A stretch of DNA of 64,000 nt from Trachythela sp. YZ-2020. Taxonomy: Eukaryota; Cnidaria; Anthozoa; Malacalcyonacea; Clavulariidae. The notes under the pieces were generated by a model. It saw only the letters and a list, made by a program, of their open reading frames with translations, had not been told where the DNA came from and did no database searches. The stretch lies in the NCBI GenBank assembly GCA_016169945.1, contig JADLSH010000256.1:2046001-2110000 (forward strand). Reading direction: 5' to 3'. This document shows, in pieces, positions 11,580-22,186 of this stretch. The position numbers were made by a program, and so were the translations under genes. Every line of letters starts with the position of its first letter. Positions within the stretch are counted from its first letter, which is position 1.

Positions 11580-11773
11580 AGTTGCTGAGCTGTAACCGTA
11601 AGTTCTGTATATATAGGTTATCGGGTGTGCAGGTTGTGATAAGGTAAACTTCAAAGATTTTTTGCACTTCACTTGATTGAACTAGAATACTGGGTTTGGT
11701 GGATAATCCAAGTGAGTAGATATATACACAATTTAAGACCTAACCAGGAAAGGTTGCAAAAAATGCAACACTA

Positions 11774-11848
11774 GGTCCTCTGGCAGGAATTGAACCCACG
11801 GCCCTGCGATTCCGGTGCAGCGTTCTAACCAACTGAGCTACAGAGGCC
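11774..11848 (-). repeat. tRNA-like segment 2
   Basis: Same 75-nt structure with A and B boxes as in the first unit. The acceptor arm pairs better (GGCCTCT with AGAGG). The anticodon-loop position before the triplet is C rather than T, arguing against function. Confidence 0.6.
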
Positions 11849-12041
11849 AGTTGCTGAGCTGTAACCGTAAGTTCTGTATATATAGGTTATCGGGTGTGCA
11901 GGTTGTGATAAGGTAAACTTCAAAGATTTTTGCACTTCACTTGGTTGAACTAAAATACTGGGTTTGGTGGATAATCCAAGTGAGTAGATATATACACAAT
12001 TTAAGACCTAACCAGGAACGGTTGCGAAAAATGCAACACTA

Positions 12042-12116
12042 GGTCCTCTGGCAGGAATTGAACCCATGGTCCTGCGATTCCGGTGCAGCACTCTAACCAA
12101 CTGAGCTACAGAGGCC
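12042..12116 (-). repeat. tRNA-like segment 3
   Basis: Third copy in the array, with A and B boxes intact but a changed base beside the T arm ('cccatggt' for 'cccacggc'). Confidence 0.6.
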
Positions 12117-12765
12117 AGTTGCTGAGCTGTAACCGTAAGTTCTGTATATATAGGTTGTCTTAAAATTGTGTATATATCTACTCACTTGGATTATCCACCA
12201 AACCCAGTATTCTAGTTCAACCAAGTGAAGTGCAAAAAAATCTTTCAATTTACCTTATCACAACCCGCACAACCAACAACCTATATATATACAGAACTTA
12301 CGGTTACAGCTCAGCAACTGGCCTCTGTACAGCGTAAATCATAACAAAACCAAAATATTACTTTTAAAATAAATAAAATCTACCATGTTAGTCAACATAC
12401 CTTTACTAAACCGCTTTACTTCTTGACAAAAACTTAGATATATGACCATATAAAATGCACTCACTAGTCACTTTTGGACCTCGCTGGGGAAAACACGCTA
12501 CTTTACTGCTTGGAGACCACAAAATTACATCGCTCATGCGGTGTTTTCGAGTTCGGAGTACTTCGGACACAGTTATTTGATCCTACTCGGATTGTTTCGT
12601 AAAATCCCTGTGTATGCCATTTTGTAACTGCTACGTCATTTACGTCATAAACTCGCCAACATCACGACACAATACTCACAAAATCGAGATTCTGTCGAAC
12701 ATAATACATCCGAGTGGGAGACTGGGTCGACGTTAGTGTGCTGCCTCGCTTCGCTCGGCAGCAAT

Positions 12766-13762
12766 AATATCAGCGCAAGATTTCTTAAGATAGCAGCCCC
12801 TGTTATAGCCCCTTCTATTGCGAAAATCATAAACATGTCACTGGAAACAGCGGTATTTCCAACACGATGGAAGACGGCTAAAGTTATTCCACTTTATAAG
12901 GACGGTGAGCGTGACAATGTTACGAATTATCGTCCAATATCATTTATCTCTAAAATTATCGAGAGGCATGTGCATAATCACCTTTATGCATACATGACAG
13001 AGAATGATCTGATTTACAATAGACAATCTGGCTTTCGACAGTTTCATAGCACTGAAACAGCTTTGATAAAGTTAATTGATCAGTTATTGTTTGACATGGA
13101 TAATAATCGTATAACTGGTATGGTTCTAGTTGACTATCAAAAAGCGTTTGACATGGTAGACCATTGCTTGTTACTGTCCAAGTTGAAAATTTATGGTCTT
13201 GACGATCATGCTTTACAATGGATTACATCTTATTTGCACAACAGAAGGCAGTGTAGTGTGTTCAATTGAATGACGTTCAATCATCAATGCAGAATGTTGC
13301 TCACGGAATTCCCCAGGGGTCGATCTTGGGGCCGTTGTTTTTCGTAATTTTCATAAATGCAAATAAGTTGATTACACTGAAATACAACAACTGAGAAAAA
13401 CAATGGACGAATCAATTACCAGTGTTAATGATTGGGCAGCAAATAAGATGACTTTGAATCAGAAAAAGGCTATGTTAATTACAGTCAAAAGAATTGGAGT
13501 CAAAAGAATTGGACTTACAATATGAACAAGTTTCAAGCGCGAAACTGTTTGGGTTACACATGGACGGTTCGTCTTTTAATGAACATGTCCATGCTGTTTG
13601 TAAAAAACTAGCAAAACGTATTGGAACCTTGAAACGTATAAAGGCCTGTTTGCCTATGCATCAAAGACTCCTTTACTACAATTATGTCATTAAGCCCATT
13701 ATGATGTATTCGAGTGCCGTGTGGACAAACTGTCGAAATGACTATCTGGATATGGTGTTTAA
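12766..13762 (+). pseudogene. LINE reverse transcriptase core
   Basis: The frame gives ISARFLKIAAPVIAP, WKTAKVIPLYKDG, NYRPISFISKIIERHVH, QSGFRQFHSTETAL, VLVDYQKAFDMVDH (RT motif A with the catalytic Asp) and a later [14 protein letters not shown] block in another frame. The YADD segment is damaged or deleted around 13340-13390. The downstream region KLFGLHMDGSSFNEHV is also in a shifted frame. It joins the next piece across the TTAA MITE. Not functional. Confidence 0.8.
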
Positions 13763-14446
13763 GGTGGCTCGATACAGTTTTGTATTATTTCGTATAAAAT
13801 GAAAAATTAAGGATATAGAAAATAAATTTTGGGCAATTATTAACTGTAGGAGGAAAAATGTATCTGAAATACATAAAACCATACTTGAAGGGTTCTAAAA
13901 ATGTTTAAGAAGTATCATAACTACCGTTGCTATGGCAACGTGACGTTTCAAATGGCCGATATTATGACTTTAAAGTAATTTATCTCGCGAAAAATTGCGG
14001 TGACTCATTTTTATTTGATAAAACGTTTCACTTGCAAAAGGAAGTGTTTCTGCAAATTTAAAAAAATTCTGTAATGAGGAAAATTTTTAATTGCAAAAAA
14101 CACATTTTATTAAATTAAAAATTTTCTCATTACAGAATTTTTTAAATTTGCGAAACACTTCCTTTTGGTAAGTGGAAACGTTTTATCAAATAAAAAATGG
14201 GGGTCACCGCAATTTTTCGCGAGTTAAATTACTTTAAAGTAATAATATCGGCCATTTTGAAACGTCACGGTTGCCATAGCAACGGTAGTTATGATACTTT
14301 TTAAAATTTTTTAGAACCCTTCAAGTATGGTTTTATGTATTTCAGATACATTTTTCCTCCTACAGTTAATAATTGCCCAAAATTTATTTTCTATATCCTT
14401 AATTTTTCATTTTATACGAAATAATACAAAACTGTATCGAGCCACC
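13763..14446. mobile_element. TTAA-flanked palindromic MITE
   Basis: This is a near-perfect inverted repeat over almost its whole 684 bp, with ends GGTGGCTCGATACAG / CTGTATCGAGCCACC. It is flanked by TTAA on both sides (13759-13762 and 14447-14450). TTAA targets are used by piggyBac and Kolobok elements. It is a clean insertion, since the LINE reading frame continues at the other side. Confidence 0.9.
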
Positions 14447-14856
14447 TTAAGTTGCAAAAGAGGGCTGCGAGAGTTAGCTTAGACGCTCCTTACATGTCAT
14501 CGACAATCCAACTCTTCAACCGGTTGAAATGGCTCCCATTTTATGAAGAAAGTAAAGTAAATAAAGCTGTATTTGCTTTAAAGAGCATAAATGGAGAGAC
14601 TGCTCCTTATCTACGTGAAACATTAAAATTAAATCGAGAGCAACATTGCAGAAATACAAGATACGCCGAAGTCAACTTTATCTGTCCAAAGTATAAAAGG
14701 GAAACTGGAGGTGGTAGAACTTTTAGCGTAACCACAATTAAACTTTGGACTGATAGTCTACCACTAAACTTAAGACGACATTTGAATGTCCGTATTTTTA
14801 AAAATAAATATGTAGAAATTTTACATGAACACCAACAATCTCTTAACCATTTTTAA
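14447..14856 (+). pseudogene. LINE C-terminal fragment
   Basis: LQKRAARVSLDAP, NRLKWLPFYEE and a conserved tail up to the stop at 14856 match the C-terminal region after RT in CR1/Jockey-like LINEs. The frame itself is open but lacks the catalytic part. Confidence 0.75.
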
Positions 14857-15058
14857 TTGTATTCATATATACCGAACCGTAATTTTAAAGTAAATTTGTA
14901 AATATAGACACATACTGTATTGATAGCTTAATTTGTATACTTGCATACTTGCATTATAGAAATTATTGTATTTTTTAAATTGAGGGCTACAAGTTTATTA
15001 GTGCTTTTGTACTATTACGTACTACCTCTCGAAATAAAGACTCTAACTAACTAACTAT

Positions 15059-15570
15059 AAAGGAAGAATATTTCTTCAGTCTCACAGGTAGGATTCGTGA
15101 ATTTTTTTATTTTCCGTCAAATATAATTTTATGATTCAACAATGAATATCACAATAACAAAGCTCTCCTGGGAGCTTTAACATAGTGTTGCCAGTCAGAA
15201 AAACGTAAACAAGACAAGAGATCTGCAACAGTCGATAAATAAAACTGACTGATTGACTAAAAATAGTGCAGATAAGCTTTTATTATCAGTTTCTCCACTC
15301 GCTTTTATGTTCTGTATGTTTTAGAGTTTAGCAGTTTTATATAAATTTATATTTGTGGTTTTATACATATTTATGGTGCCAAATTGATATCCTTACCATA
15401 GGTTTTGTGCCTTTGTATCAGGGGTGGCGGTAGGGGGGGGGTTTACAGCCCCCCCGTCGGGGAACTACTCTTTCGTCGAGGAAGAATCTATGTCTTGTAA
15501 CGAGCGTGACAATTCTATTTTACCGCAAAATACCCTCAAAACACAGGAAATACCGTTTCGAATAACGCGA
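15059..15570. other. non-coding interior of the TIR element
   Basis: AT-rich sequence between the LINE tail and the right TIR. A G-run/C-run pair at about 15432-15455 (gggggggg, then ccccccc) could fold. No gene seen. Confidence 0.4.
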
Positions 15571-15874
15571 ATCGTGTTTCGTACTTCGAGTTAAGCCCCG
15601 GCGAAAAAGGGCGTGATCAGGGCTTAACTCGAGGGGCTTAACTCGAAGATTACCGACCTCATAGGTTACATCGCTTTTACGTTTTTGATTGTTTTTGTCA
15701 ATTTGATCAGCATGACCATATCACATTACAATGACGTCAGACCTGTATATCGCGGATGTCATGGAAATTGCAAAGTTTTCATCCTGGAGTACTGGACAAA
15801 ACGGATTATTTCAGGAAATTTTATCACTGCACAATGAGCAAAAAAGGGACAGCCAATGTACTCAGCAGCTCTAA

Positions 15875-16227
15875 GGGACCGGTCATTATTTATGGCAGGG
15901 GTGGGGGCTGAAGAGAAAATGTTTTAAAGCCAAAATTTTTTCCCACCCCACCTTTTTTGTACCAAAACATTTTTTACCCCATATTTTATAGAAGGTTAAA
16001 AAATAAATTACCCCACCAAATCATCAACTTTTTCATAACAAAGATGATAACATTTCATGTTTGATTTGATATGTTAATGATTAAAAGATTAATATTGTTA
16101 ATTTTCTTTACCCCACCTTTCTCCTTCTCATTTTTTATTTTACCCCAACCCAGACCTGCCTAATTTTTTAGTTACCCCACCATTTTCTCTTCGGCCCCCA
16201 CCTCAGCCATAAATAATGGCCGGTCCC
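15875..16227. mobile_element. PIF/Harbinger-like MITE, TAA target
   Basis: The ends are inverted (GGGACCGGTCATTATTTATG and its near-complement) and are flanked by TAA on both sides (15872-15874, 16228-16230). A 3-bp TWA target duplication is typical of PIF/Harbinger. There is no coding sequence, and the interior is C/T-rich (ccccaccttt). Confidence 0.75.
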
Positions 16228-16700
16228 TAAATTGACTTCTTGCTGCCAATGTTTGAATTATATTAATCCGGGCTTTTTTACGAATTTGTCAGGGGTGTGG
16301 GGGGCATTAAGAAACTAGATGGTTGTTAACTGGAAAATATCGATCTTAACAGGGGGGGGAGGGGGTTCAGGGGCTTTTACTCCGCCAGAAAGTTTTCCTA
16401 TTTTTGAGCCTCTGGAGCTTGTATTTTCTGTATTTACAGACACAATTTTTGATATATTCCATATAGAGAGACTGAATATTAGGGTACATAAGCAATGCTT
16501 GGTTATGAGAAATTTTCACATTATTTACAAGGGGAGAACAAAATTTGATCATTTCATTTTAACCATGCACTTTTACCATGAGCCCCTGGCTCGGATGAAT
16601 GGGCAACCACATCCTGTGCTCACAACGTTAAAGCCGATAAATCATAAATCCCCCCCCCTCCCTCTCCTATAATTAATTACTGGTCCCTTAGGACACCACA
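16228..16700. mobile_element. second, related MITE end
   Basis: Near 16660-16692 there is another end, ATTAATTACTGGTCCCTTA, related to the TIR of the neighbouring MITE. Either two related copies are adjacent or an older outer copy starting at 15875 was split. The interior holds G-rich and C-rich tracts and only spurious open frames. Confidence 0.45.
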
Positions 16701-17020
16701 ATGTCTGGTTTTGATACATGTTTGATTCATGATATTAATTTATATAATTATTATTCATTGTGAATATAATAATTGATTGTTCCTACGACAACTATAAATT
16801 ATGTACTTTTCCAAACACAACTAAAAATTATATAACTTTATATAGTTATGTCTATAATAACAAACTGTTTATGACTATGTGTCCATGTATGTGAAATGGA
16901 ACAATGAGTTCAAAGTTTTATAAAATATAAAAGTGCCATAAAGCAAAGTTTCTATGCAAGCAAACTTTTTATAGTCTATACTATATTCTATTGACCATAG
17001 ACTCATAAGTTGTGTTTATG
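16700..17020. other. non-coding, nothing recognised
   Basis: AT-rich spacer with no open frame or repeat structure that I can support. Confidence 0.35.
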
Positions 17021-17110
17021 CTGTGAGCCTTTGCCTAGACCTGAGCCTTGCATAGGCCTGACCTAGGCCTGTAGGCCAATTGTTGACCTAGGCCTGGCCT
17101 ACGCCAAGCC
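17021..17110. repeat. AGGCCT/CCTAGG-rich cluster
   Basis: Repeated palindromic hexamers (aggcct, cctagg, ggcctagg) within 90 bp form several overlapping inverted repeats. No product is implied. Confidence 0.6.
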
Positions 17111-17161
17111 TTGTGGCAATGTAAATGTATATTACAGGCCTTGGCTTGCCTCAGGCCAGAC

Positions 17162-17390
17162 TCTCTCTCCTTCACAGAGGCTTGGAGAGAAATTATAAAA
17201 GGATACGCTAATATTGGATAATAAATAAAAGAATGCGCTAGATGGCCGCGCTCCGATTTTCAGCGGTTTCCTCATTATTACCATTTAGCGCGTTTCATTT
17301 ATTACCATCTAGCGCATTCTTTTATTTATTATCCAATATTAGCGTATCCTTTTATAATTTTTTTTATCCAAGCCTCTGCGTAGGAGAGAG
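17162..17390. mobile_element. short MITE, 8-bp target duplication
   Basis: A 229-bp element with inverted arms of about 90 bp (CAGAGGCTTGGA, then the shared run ending gaatgcgctagatgg) is flanked by an 8-bp direct duplication GGCCAGAC (17154-17161 and 17391-17398). The 8-bp duplication suggests hAT, although the target does not fit the usual T/A positions. Confidence 0.8.
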
Positions 17391-18205
17391 GGCCAGACTA
17401 GTCAAATAGTCTATGCTCTACTACGTAGAAGTTTTCTAACTTTTAAGGCGCTATCACATACACCTCAAGAGGCAGTCAACAAATATAGCTAGGGTCTTGT
17501 TAGGGTAAATTCCAACAGGCAACATTGCGTACTGAAATGGTGACATATTGGAAATAAGATAGCGACATACAATACAAACTTTGTCCAAACTGTGATAGCT
17601 ACATAAGGAACGTGGAAAACAACAGTGAAATTGCGAAAGCAACACGGCAACTTCTTGAACTGCGACATTGCTATAATTTTGAAATTTGGATGTGTGACAT
17701 GCGTATCCCTCCCCTAAAATGGTCCTATAGCTTCCACATGCAACAATTGCTAGCCTGTGTCACAGACCTTACATGTACGGTCTGTGACACAGGCTACACA
17801 ATTGCCGACTTGTTCCATGGTGGTGCGGGGTAACAGAGAACCTGTGATTACAAAATAACTGTGACAAAAGCTGGTCCGCACTGATGGGGCAGGGGAGAGG
17901 GGCGTAAAGCAATCACAAGAACCAGTTTGCAATCACAGGACAAAATCTATTTGTCGATGGCCCTTAAGTTTGCAGAGTCTATTTTTATTTCTAGTACATT
18001 ATGTTCTATAGACCACTTGCCTTGTTTATATTTTTCTGGCTGGTATAAATTCAACAATGTATACAACAATGAACTGGAGCGTTTTAAAAACATTCGCCTG
18101 CCCGAAAAACGTAAACAAGGCAAGGGATCTATTGAAACTAGACTTAGACATTACAAACCTCAGCCTAACTCTAGTAGACTAAGTTTTTTTTCTTGTACTG
18201 TCAAT
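17391..18205. other. non-coding flank with hairpin
   Basis: Region downstream of the LicD-like gene (which reads leftwards). It contains the hairpin at 17751-17796 and no supported gene. The open frames here have no recognisable domain. Confidence 0.4.
17751..17796. repeat. 46-bp hairpin
   Basis: Perfect 18-bp arms TAGCCTGTGTCACAGACC / GGTCTGTGACACAGGCTA surround a 10-bp loop (ttacatgtac). CAATTG lies just outside both arms. Confidence 0.9.
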
Positions 18206-18832
18206 TCAAAGTTTTACTTCGTACAATCCAGTGGACTGGTTGAACTTGGCATTTGGCGACAGGCTTCCATAGATACATTTCAAATATGTCTCCACGTCGT
18301 TGGGGGCTTGGAACTCTTGAGATTCCACTGTAATAGAACCCAATGGAAACAGTGACTCGACAGGAACCTCGACTACATTCGGTTGAACGAAATATAACCA
18401 ACGATAGATATTATCAAATCGTTGATAAAACTGCAAGTCGGCGACTACATAGTGGTAATCCGCTCCTTTGTACTGAGGTCCACACAAGATATAGCTACCT
18501 TGAGTAGGGTCGTACACTTCGATCTTTTGAGCGTAAGTTGCAACATATCGTGCCTCGTACGGCGCTGGAAGCAACTGCTTTATCTTATTTAAGATGTCTG
18601 GTACAAGGGCTGAAGGATTAGATTCAAAAAATAGTGCGATATCAAAATCATCATCATGTACAATAAACTTGCCACTTCGATAAGCTCCCAACAAAGTGCC
18701 GTTTTCTACAACCCAAGGAATGTTCAGTTGATTCAAGACTTTATCACGCAATAATATTCCTAATTCTAGTCTTTGTTTAGCCCAGATGTCCATTCCAGTT
18801 CCTGGTGTCTTAAAATTGTTTTCCACGCTCAT
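18206..18832 (-). CDS. LicD/fukutin-like nucleotidyltransferase-fold protein
   Basis: An intact 208-residue frame from the ATG at 18832. Residues about 40-67 read WVVENGTLLGAYRSGKF followed by HDDDFDIAL. This is the GTLLGxxR...(D)DDxD signature of the LicD family (Pfam LicD), whose members include bacterial phosphocholine transferases and animal fukutin/FKRP ribitol-phosphate transferases. The Gly-Thr and acidic residues of the putative active site are present. No signal peptide or membrane anchor is seen, so a Golgi role is not supported by this ORF alone. It is single-exon and not inside a recognised element, so it is the best candidate for an intact host gene here, though a retrocopy is possible. 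The exact substrate is unknown. Confidence 0.75.
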   Translation of the reverse strand: MSVENNFKTPGTGMDIWAKQRLELGILLRDKVLNQLNIPWVVENGTLLGAYRSGKFIVHDDDFDIALFFESNPSALVPDILNKIKQLLPAPYEARYVATYAQKIEVYDPTQGSYILCGPQYKGADYHYVVADLQFYQRFDNIYRWLYFVQPNVVEVPVESLFPLGSITVESQEFQAPNDVETYLKCIYGSLSPNAKFNQSTGLYEVKL

Positions 18833-19176
18833 GTTTCTTTCGATTTAGTTGAGGTTTTATTATGGCATAAACCTTCTGCTATTGCATGTGGCAACTGGCG
18901 ATATTACAGGTTAAATGTTCGTGATATTATAAATAACATTCTTTGCCCCGCTGGTTTTTCATAAAAAAACCCGGCGTATTTTCCCACTCATCTGATACCA
19001 GTAGTTTTCCCACATGCGTTCAGTGAACTATATAAATAATATAATACAGCATGCGGTCTATTGCAGTGCTTCCACTTCCCAAAATGAATATTTCCTTTTT
19101 GTCCTGATTTTATTCGAAATTTCCTTCAAAAAGTATTGAAATTTCCTTCAAATTTCCTTCAGTATTTCGCAAAATA
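18833..19176. other. upstream flank of the LicD-like gene
   Basis: AT-rich, probably containing its promoter. I could not identify a convincing TATA box for the gene. Short repeats of 'aaatttccttca' occur at about 19110-19165. Confidence 0.35.
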
Positions 19177-19608
19177 CAGGGTGTATCAAAAAAACTGCAA
19201 ATACCATAATTTGTATGCACGAGATCATACATTAGAATTTCAATGGCTGTGCAAATAATTACGCTTCTGGGATTTGAAAATACGTTTCCCAGGGGTATCA
19301 AAACAAGCACACAAAGTGAATTAAACTTATGAGTTCGATTACGAATGGCTCAGTTTACGAATGACTGCTGTCGAGTTTTGAGTTTGGGCGTACTTTAAAA
19401 CAAGAAATACTCTTTGCTCTGTTGTTAGCTGAGCCATTCGTAATCGAACTAATTTTAATTCACTTTGTGTGCTTATTTTGATAGTACTGCACGTGGAAAC
19501 GTAATTTCAAATCCCAGAAGCGTAATTATTTGCACAGCCATTGAAATTCTAATGTATGATCTCGTGCATACAAATTATGGTATTTGCAGTTTTTTTTGAT
19601 ACACCCTG
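19177..19608. mobile_element. Tc1/mariner-type MITE
   Basis: The ends CAGGGTGTATCAAAAAAACT and its inverse are flanked by TA on both sides. Arms of about 150 bp are inverted copies. CAGGGTGT-type ends with TA duplication are typical of mariner-like elements. There is no transposase. Confidence 0.8.
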
Positions 19609-20156
19609 TAGAACAAAATAGCCTATTGTGAGCAAAATATATTCACCTGGGTGTTCAATTTTATAAATCTTAACGGTCTAATACCCAGGTCTAACGTTTG
19701 TCAAGAGCATTTGGTTTGACAGGTATTATTATAATTTTAGCGGGCATTGTGGCGTATTTTGCGGGCTAAAATGAACAAAACAGCGGGCTAAAATATATTT
19801 AGGCAAGTGTCTTTTTTACACTTTTAACGACAAAATGCATGGCTGAAAAACTAAACGAAGAAAAATTTATCGATCTTCGGAGCTAAATGAGCAAGAATCC
19901 ATTCCAAAAAGACAATGTCTGTAGTGCCAGAAACTATTAGTATAATTATACACAATGGCGAAGTGAATGTAAGTTTGTTTTTATCGTGCAATGAAACTAG
20001 CATTATTCAGCCAAACTCAGGCAATTGTACTAAACTAAATCAGTTCATATATTGTTCAAATAATACTTATAATTCCTTTTTTTTGGCTTTTGAAAACGGT
20101 TTTACTGTTCATTTTATATATTCTGCTTGCCGTATATTTTGATTTTCTTATAATCC
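19609..20156. other. left flank of the Polinton
   Basis: AT-rich sequence with no supported gene. The six bases next to the Polinton end (taatcc) do not match those on the other side (gtatta). Confidence 0.4.
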
Positions 20157-20343
20157 AGCTGAGTAGCTTATCCGGGCTATATACCGTCGGAAGTAATTAG
20201 TATTCATACGCCTGGAAGTAAGAATAATAATGAGTGACGTAACGTAAAGCGTTGCGTAACATAAAGCGTTGCGTAACATGAAGCGTTGCGTAACATAAAG
20301 CGTTGCGTAACGTTTAAATACTAATAGCGTTGCGTAACATAAA
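20157..20343. repeat. Polinton left TIR, outer part
   Basis: A unique 85-bp end is followed by five tandem-like copies of gcgTTGCGTAAcataaa (about 20250-20343). The TIR continues at 26979-27150 beyond an inserted element. Its mate is at 47513-47636 plus 45830-46158. Confidence 0.9.
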
Positions 20344-21943
20344 TAGGCCGTAGGATGAGCATCCAAAAGATGCTTAGAAAACGGATTCCGTTGCACCCCT
20401 CGTGGAACTACACAATTTTCACATGAATCAATAGATAAAAACTTACTTTATCAGAATCCGTTGCTCCCCAAGCAAAACAGGTGCACAATTGGGAAAAAAA
20501 TCCCTCCAAAGTTTGCTATTTTCGCGCTTCGAAATATTCGAACCGCCATTGTTTGGTAGCAAATACGCATGCGCAGTCAGCAAAACTCGCACTGCGCACG
20601 CGCACAAACACGCACTTGCTTCGAAGTGGAAACACGCTTAGTTATGCAAAACAATCATGGCTGAAGATATTTATAAAACTCGAATATCCTCATGTTTTAT
20701 GCATTTTTATGGCGTTACGGAGCAACTTTGCAAAGTTACACGCCAAAGGCTTAAGAGATTTCTTGAGTGTAGGTCTAAATAGGCCAAACTTAAAAGTCAA
20801 CAAGCTGAAATAGCTAAGAAATCGTACGAGAACATCGATGACGGATCTGTCAATTCATAGAATGGTACAATCATGAAATGCTCGAAGAGATTTTGTGATG
20901 AAGAAAAGATCCGTAGACAACAGAGAAAAGAAGAAAAAGGAGAAGGAACTAGCTCTAAAACTGTAACTTCTACCGAAGAACCACATGTGGAAGTGGAGCC
21001 AAATAGCCAATAGAACCAAGGCGAAAAATTACACGTCAATCAGTCGTAGAACCTAATAAGACCCTGCCTAAAAGAAACGAGCATGTACTCCCAGAGATAT
21101 GTATTATTTGTGGAAGAGACGCCTCTTGGTTCTCACTAGACAAGGTATGGTCATTTTGACAGGTATATACTAGCGCAATGTGCACAACATTCTCGGGTTT
21201 GGTTTTAAAATATCTTGAATTGTGATCAATTAAAGATGATGTAAAGTCCGTTCTGCGCATATATTCTGCGCATAACAATGCTATTGTTTACGTTATGCAA
21301 TAAAATTTTTACATGACGTATTTCGGTATTTCCTGTTGTATTTATTTTTCCTTCGCGTTCTCGCCGACTGCTTTTATGACAACGAAATAAGTTTTAGTTA
21401 GATCAAATCGAACTAGAAGTGCTGCAGAAATCCCAAACAAAGACGACATAACCCTGTGTTCTTCAGTTCTTGTAGAGGGAAGTGTCTCCAGGATAATTTA
21501 TGGCCGACGAAATGCATGTCTGATGTCTCGCGGCCAATACTGCTTGTCATCCTGAGATCGTGTGTGTGAATTTGCGCAAAGATATTTTAGATACTGATTC
21601 AAGTCAACACTCGAGAGAGCGTAAGTTCAATTCAATCGCTTATATTTTGTGGTATTGTTTACAAAGCGGGTAAATAGACTGCGGTTCTAATATCATGTAG
21701 AAGACTTTAGAAGGCGTCAAGGCGATGGTCATGCATTTCTTCAATAATTTTAAGACCGGATGAGAATCCAGATACTATCAAACTGAAAAATACGTTATTT
21801 AAAGATGCACCTATTTCAGATATTTAATGACTTCCATCAAGCAAAAACTCATTCGTTTAGAATTTGGTTTACAATATTGATGTGGATGTTTTGACTTTTG
21901 AGGGGGATAGCTACTGAGCTATTATGAAGACAACCACTAGTAT

Positions 21944-22186
21944 TTGCTGCTCTATGGTGAGTTACCAGAACAGGATCAACCACAACCTGGTGTAGAGATC
22001 CCACAACCTGTTGCAGAGATCCCACAACCTGTTGCAGAGGTCCCACAACCTGATCCACCACAACATGGTCCAGAAGCTCCACACCCACCTGCAGATGCAA
22101 TACCAGGCTGGTGTCATTGTGGGCACTGCCATGTTATGCCGACACAGTTAAAGAACAAGTTTTGTTGTAGAAGATTGCAATGCAGG
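21944..22186 (+). pseudogene. exon with P2X7-tail-like CxC..MPT..CC motif
   Basis: The frame encodes a repeat of about seven residues (IPQPVAE; three 21-bp DNA repeats at about 21985-22050), then PGWCHCGHCHVMPT followed by NKFCCR. The spacing W-C-x-C-G-x-C-x(2)-MPT...CC is that of the P2X7 cytoplasmic-tail (ballast) domain, which recurs in many cnidarian and fish TE-associated proteins. The frame ends near a possible GT splice donor at 22187. No ATG starts it, and a stop-free start upstream is lacking. It is probably the first domain of a decayed transposon protein. Confidence 0.5.

Larger units (their letters stand above)
11411..12340. repeat. tandem array of tRNA-like repeat units
   Basis: Units start with tactgggtttggtggataat at about 11411, 11688 and 11956, so the period is near 270 bp. 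The array ends with an inverted partial unit (about 12160-12340) that mirrors the unit start and end. Each unit holds one minus-strand tRNA-like segment. The same unit recurs near 58.99-59.33 kb, so this is a dispersed repeat with mirrored ends. Confidence 0.85.
9834..12765. mobile_element. 2.9-kb composite insert inside the LINE
   Basis: The LINE frame stops at 9833 and resumes at 12766, so this block was inserted. It contains a minus-strand 2A/cysteine-peptidase fragment (10262-10818) and an array of tRNA-like repeat units (11411-12340). No clear TIRs or target duplication are seen at its ends. 10820-11400 and 12341-12765 show nothing recognisable, apart from a copy of 'ctgcctcg...ggcagc' near the right end that could fold. 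Confidence 0.6.
9524..15058 (+). mobile_element. plus-strand LINE split by two insertions
   Basis: The LINE has three collinear pieces: linker/RT start (9524-9833), RT core (12766-13762) and C-terminal region (14447-14856). A 3' UTR follows, ending with a TAAC tandem tail (about 15042-15056). The first gap is a 2.9-kb insert and the second is a TTAA-flanked palindromic MITE. Across each gap the LINE protein resumes at the expected residue. The 5' part (endonuclease) is missing. RT motifs place it with CR1/Jockey-type LINEs; I cannot name the clade. Confidence 0.85.
8753..15660. mobile_element. 6.9-kb TIR element, 9-bp target duplication (MULE-like)
   Basis: The ends are inverted copies over about 110 bp, beginning GAGGTCGGTAATCTTCGAG and containing several copies of cgagttaagccc. 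They are flanked by a 9-bp direct duplication ATAGGTTAC (8744-8752 and 15661-15669). The cargo is not a transposase but a stack of other elements: an inverted repeat (8934-9523), a LINE (9524-15058), a 2.9-kb insert inside that LINE, and a TTAA MITE. The 9-bp duplication suggests the Mutator-like group. It could also be a small MITE whose interior was enlarged by later insertions. Confidence 0.8.

Noticed and set aside
11505..12116. Functional tRNA gene cluster (three tRNA-like segments with A and B boxes)
   Set aside because: Acceptor pairing is imperfect, the residue before the anticodon varies, the implied anticodon does not fit the arm structure, and each segment is embedded in a longer dispersed repeat unit.
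9834..12765. Spliceosomal intron of the LINE
   Set aside because: LINEs of this type lack introns there, the ends are not GT-AG, and the block contains other repeats.
16319..16672. 117-residue plus-strand ORF
   Set aside because: Low-complexity frame through G-run and C-run tracts of MITE sequence, no domain, and the opposite strand is open too.
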